Shown here: positions 4,901-5,799 of the stretch, one piece after another
Layout: each line of letters starts with the position of its first letter
How positions within the stretch are numbered: position 1 is the first letter of the stretch
Notes under the pieces: model-generated
Told to the model about the DNA's origin: nothing
Database searches by the model: none
Seen by the model: only the letters and a program-made list of their open reading frames with translations
Assembly: GCA_947499775.1 (NCBI GenBank)
Contig: CANMPY010000141.1
Span: forward strand, 1 to 5,799
Direction: 5' to 3'
Origin: Bacteroidota bacterium
GTDB lineage: Bacteria; Bacteroidota; Bacteroidia; NS11-12g; UBA9320
Length of the DNA: 5,799 nucleotides
Made by a program: the position numbers and the translations under genes

Positions 4901-5799
4901 TTAATTTGATAAGATTATACCATCTTTTGTTATAACTGTTCCCTTGGTAATTTCCTCTTCCATATCCCATTTAAATCCCTCGGCGGTAGACAAATGATTT
5001 AAGAATGTAGCCATGTTTTTTGCATAAAGTTCGCTAGCAACATTAGCTAAAGATCCAGGTAAATTCGAAATCCCTACCAATTTAACCCCGTGTTTTACAA
5101 CAATCTGATCTAATTCGGTAAGTTCACAGTTTCCTCCTTGTTCAGCGGCCATATCCACAATTACGGCTCCAAATTTCATTTGCTTAACTTGCTCTTCGGT
5201 AATTAATACGGGGGCTTTTCGTCCTGGAACTAAGGCAGTAGTAATAACTAAATCGGCTTGAAATAAACTCTTATTTACGGCTTCTTTTTGTTTGGCTAAA
5301 TAATCGGCCGAAGCTTCTTTGGCATACCCTCCCTCGCTTTGCACGGCTGCTCCTTCTACTTGTATAAATTTAGCACCTAAACTTTCGGCTTGCTCTTTCG
5401 TTTCGGCTCTCACATCGGTAGCCTCAACTACCGAACCAAGTCTTTTGGCTGTAGCTATTGCTTGTAATCCAGCTACACCTATTCCAAAAATTAATACTTT
5501 GGATGGTGTTATTGTTCCAGCGGCAGTCATCATTAAAGGGAAAATTTTACTCATTTCATTTGCTCCAAGAATAACAGCTTTATAGCCCGCAAGATTTGCC
5601 TGAGAACTTAACACATCCATACTTTGCGCCCGTGATATACGTGGAATTGCATCTAAACTTATGGCAGTTACTTTTTTTGCTGATAATTTCTCAATTAATT
5701 CAGGATTAGATTTGTGCAAAAGCATGCTCATCCATATGCAACCTTCGTTAAGTTGTTCAATTTCAGAATCTGATGGTGCATTTATCCTAAGAATTACCT
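4901..5799 (-). CDS. pntAA: NAD(P) transhydrogenase subunit alpha, part 1 (NAD(H)-binding), 5' end missing
   Basis: This is the soluble NAD(H)-binding domain I of the transhydrogenase, docked on the cytoplasmic face of the membrane. The frame stays open to the right edge: codons before the internal Met at 5731 read VILRINAPSDSEIEQLNEG.., a normal family continuation, so that Met is not the start. About 298 residues are visible; the family is usually 370-385, so some 75-85 N-terminal residues lie outside. In fragment numbering: RISRAQSMD at 53-61, the Rossmann GIGVAG at 105-110, ATDVR with the ribose-binding Asp at 128, a mobile-loop region with GGYAKEAS at 156-163, TTALVPGRKAP at 186-196, and VDMAAEQGGNCE at 214-225. 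It resembles alanine dehydrogenase, to which the domain is related, but the adjoining pntAB and pntB settle the call. The operon promoter must lie beyond the window. Confidence 0.96.
   Translation of the reverse strand, partial: VILRINAPSDSEIEQLNEGCIWMSMLLHKSNPELIEKLSAKKVTAISLDAIPRISRAQSMDVLSSQANLAGYKAVILGANEMSKIFPLMMTAAGTITPSKVLIFGIGVAGLQAIATAKRLGSVVEATDVRAETKEQAESLGAKFIQVEGAAVQSEGGYAKEASADYLAKQKEAVNKSLFQADLVITTALVPGRKAPVLITEEQVKQMKFGAVIVDMAAEQGGNCELTELDQIVVKHGVKLVGISNLPGSLANVASELYAKNMATFLNHLSTAEGFKWDMEEEITKGTVITKDGIILSN

Overview
The window looks like a piece of chromosome from an AT-rich member of the Bacteroidota. The pointers are the protein sequences, which read like Bacteroidota RmlA, long-chain polyprenyl synthase and three-subunit PntAA/PntAB/PntB. 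Recognisable Shine-Dalgarno sequences are absent in front of the genes, and Bacteroidota-type -7 promoter boxes (TAnnTTTG) lie just upstream of several starts. The genus cannot be told from the sequence.

Layout, left to right. (1) rmlA, glucose-1-phosphate thymidylyltransferase, minus strand, 86-946. (2) A divergent intergenic region, 947-1167, with the rmlA promoter box, a small GC-rich hairpin that looks like an interspersed repeat, an eight-unit hexamer tandem repeat, and the promoter box of the next gene. (3) A long-chain polyprenyl diphosphate synthase (ispB-like), plus strand, 1168-2142. (4) A 66-bp convergent gap with a probable terminator hairpin. (5) An orphan 151-residue protein with a four-cysteine zinc ribbon, minus strand, 2209-2664. 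(6) About 530 bp without a convincing gene, 2665-3190. Most of it looks like one small non-autonomous mobile element (about 340 bp) with short terminal inverted repeats, flanked by an 11-bp direct repeat and containing a long imperfect hairpin. (7) The membrane-bound proton-translocating NAD(P) transhydrogenase operon on the minus strand, read pntAA -> pntAB -> pntB from right to left. The 5' end of pntAA lies beyond the right edge.

Functionally this is mostly housekeeping: dTDP-sugar precursor synthesis for surface polysaccharide, side-chain synthesis for the respiratory quinone, and NADPH supply driven by the proton gradient. Nothing shows that the three loci act together, and they do not form one operon. 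I see no defence system, CRISPR array, toxin-antitoxin pair, biosynthetic cluster or RNA gene. The most interesting content is non-coding: the element downstream of pntB, the hexamer array and hairpin between rmlA and the prenyl synthase, and very short predicted 5' leaders.
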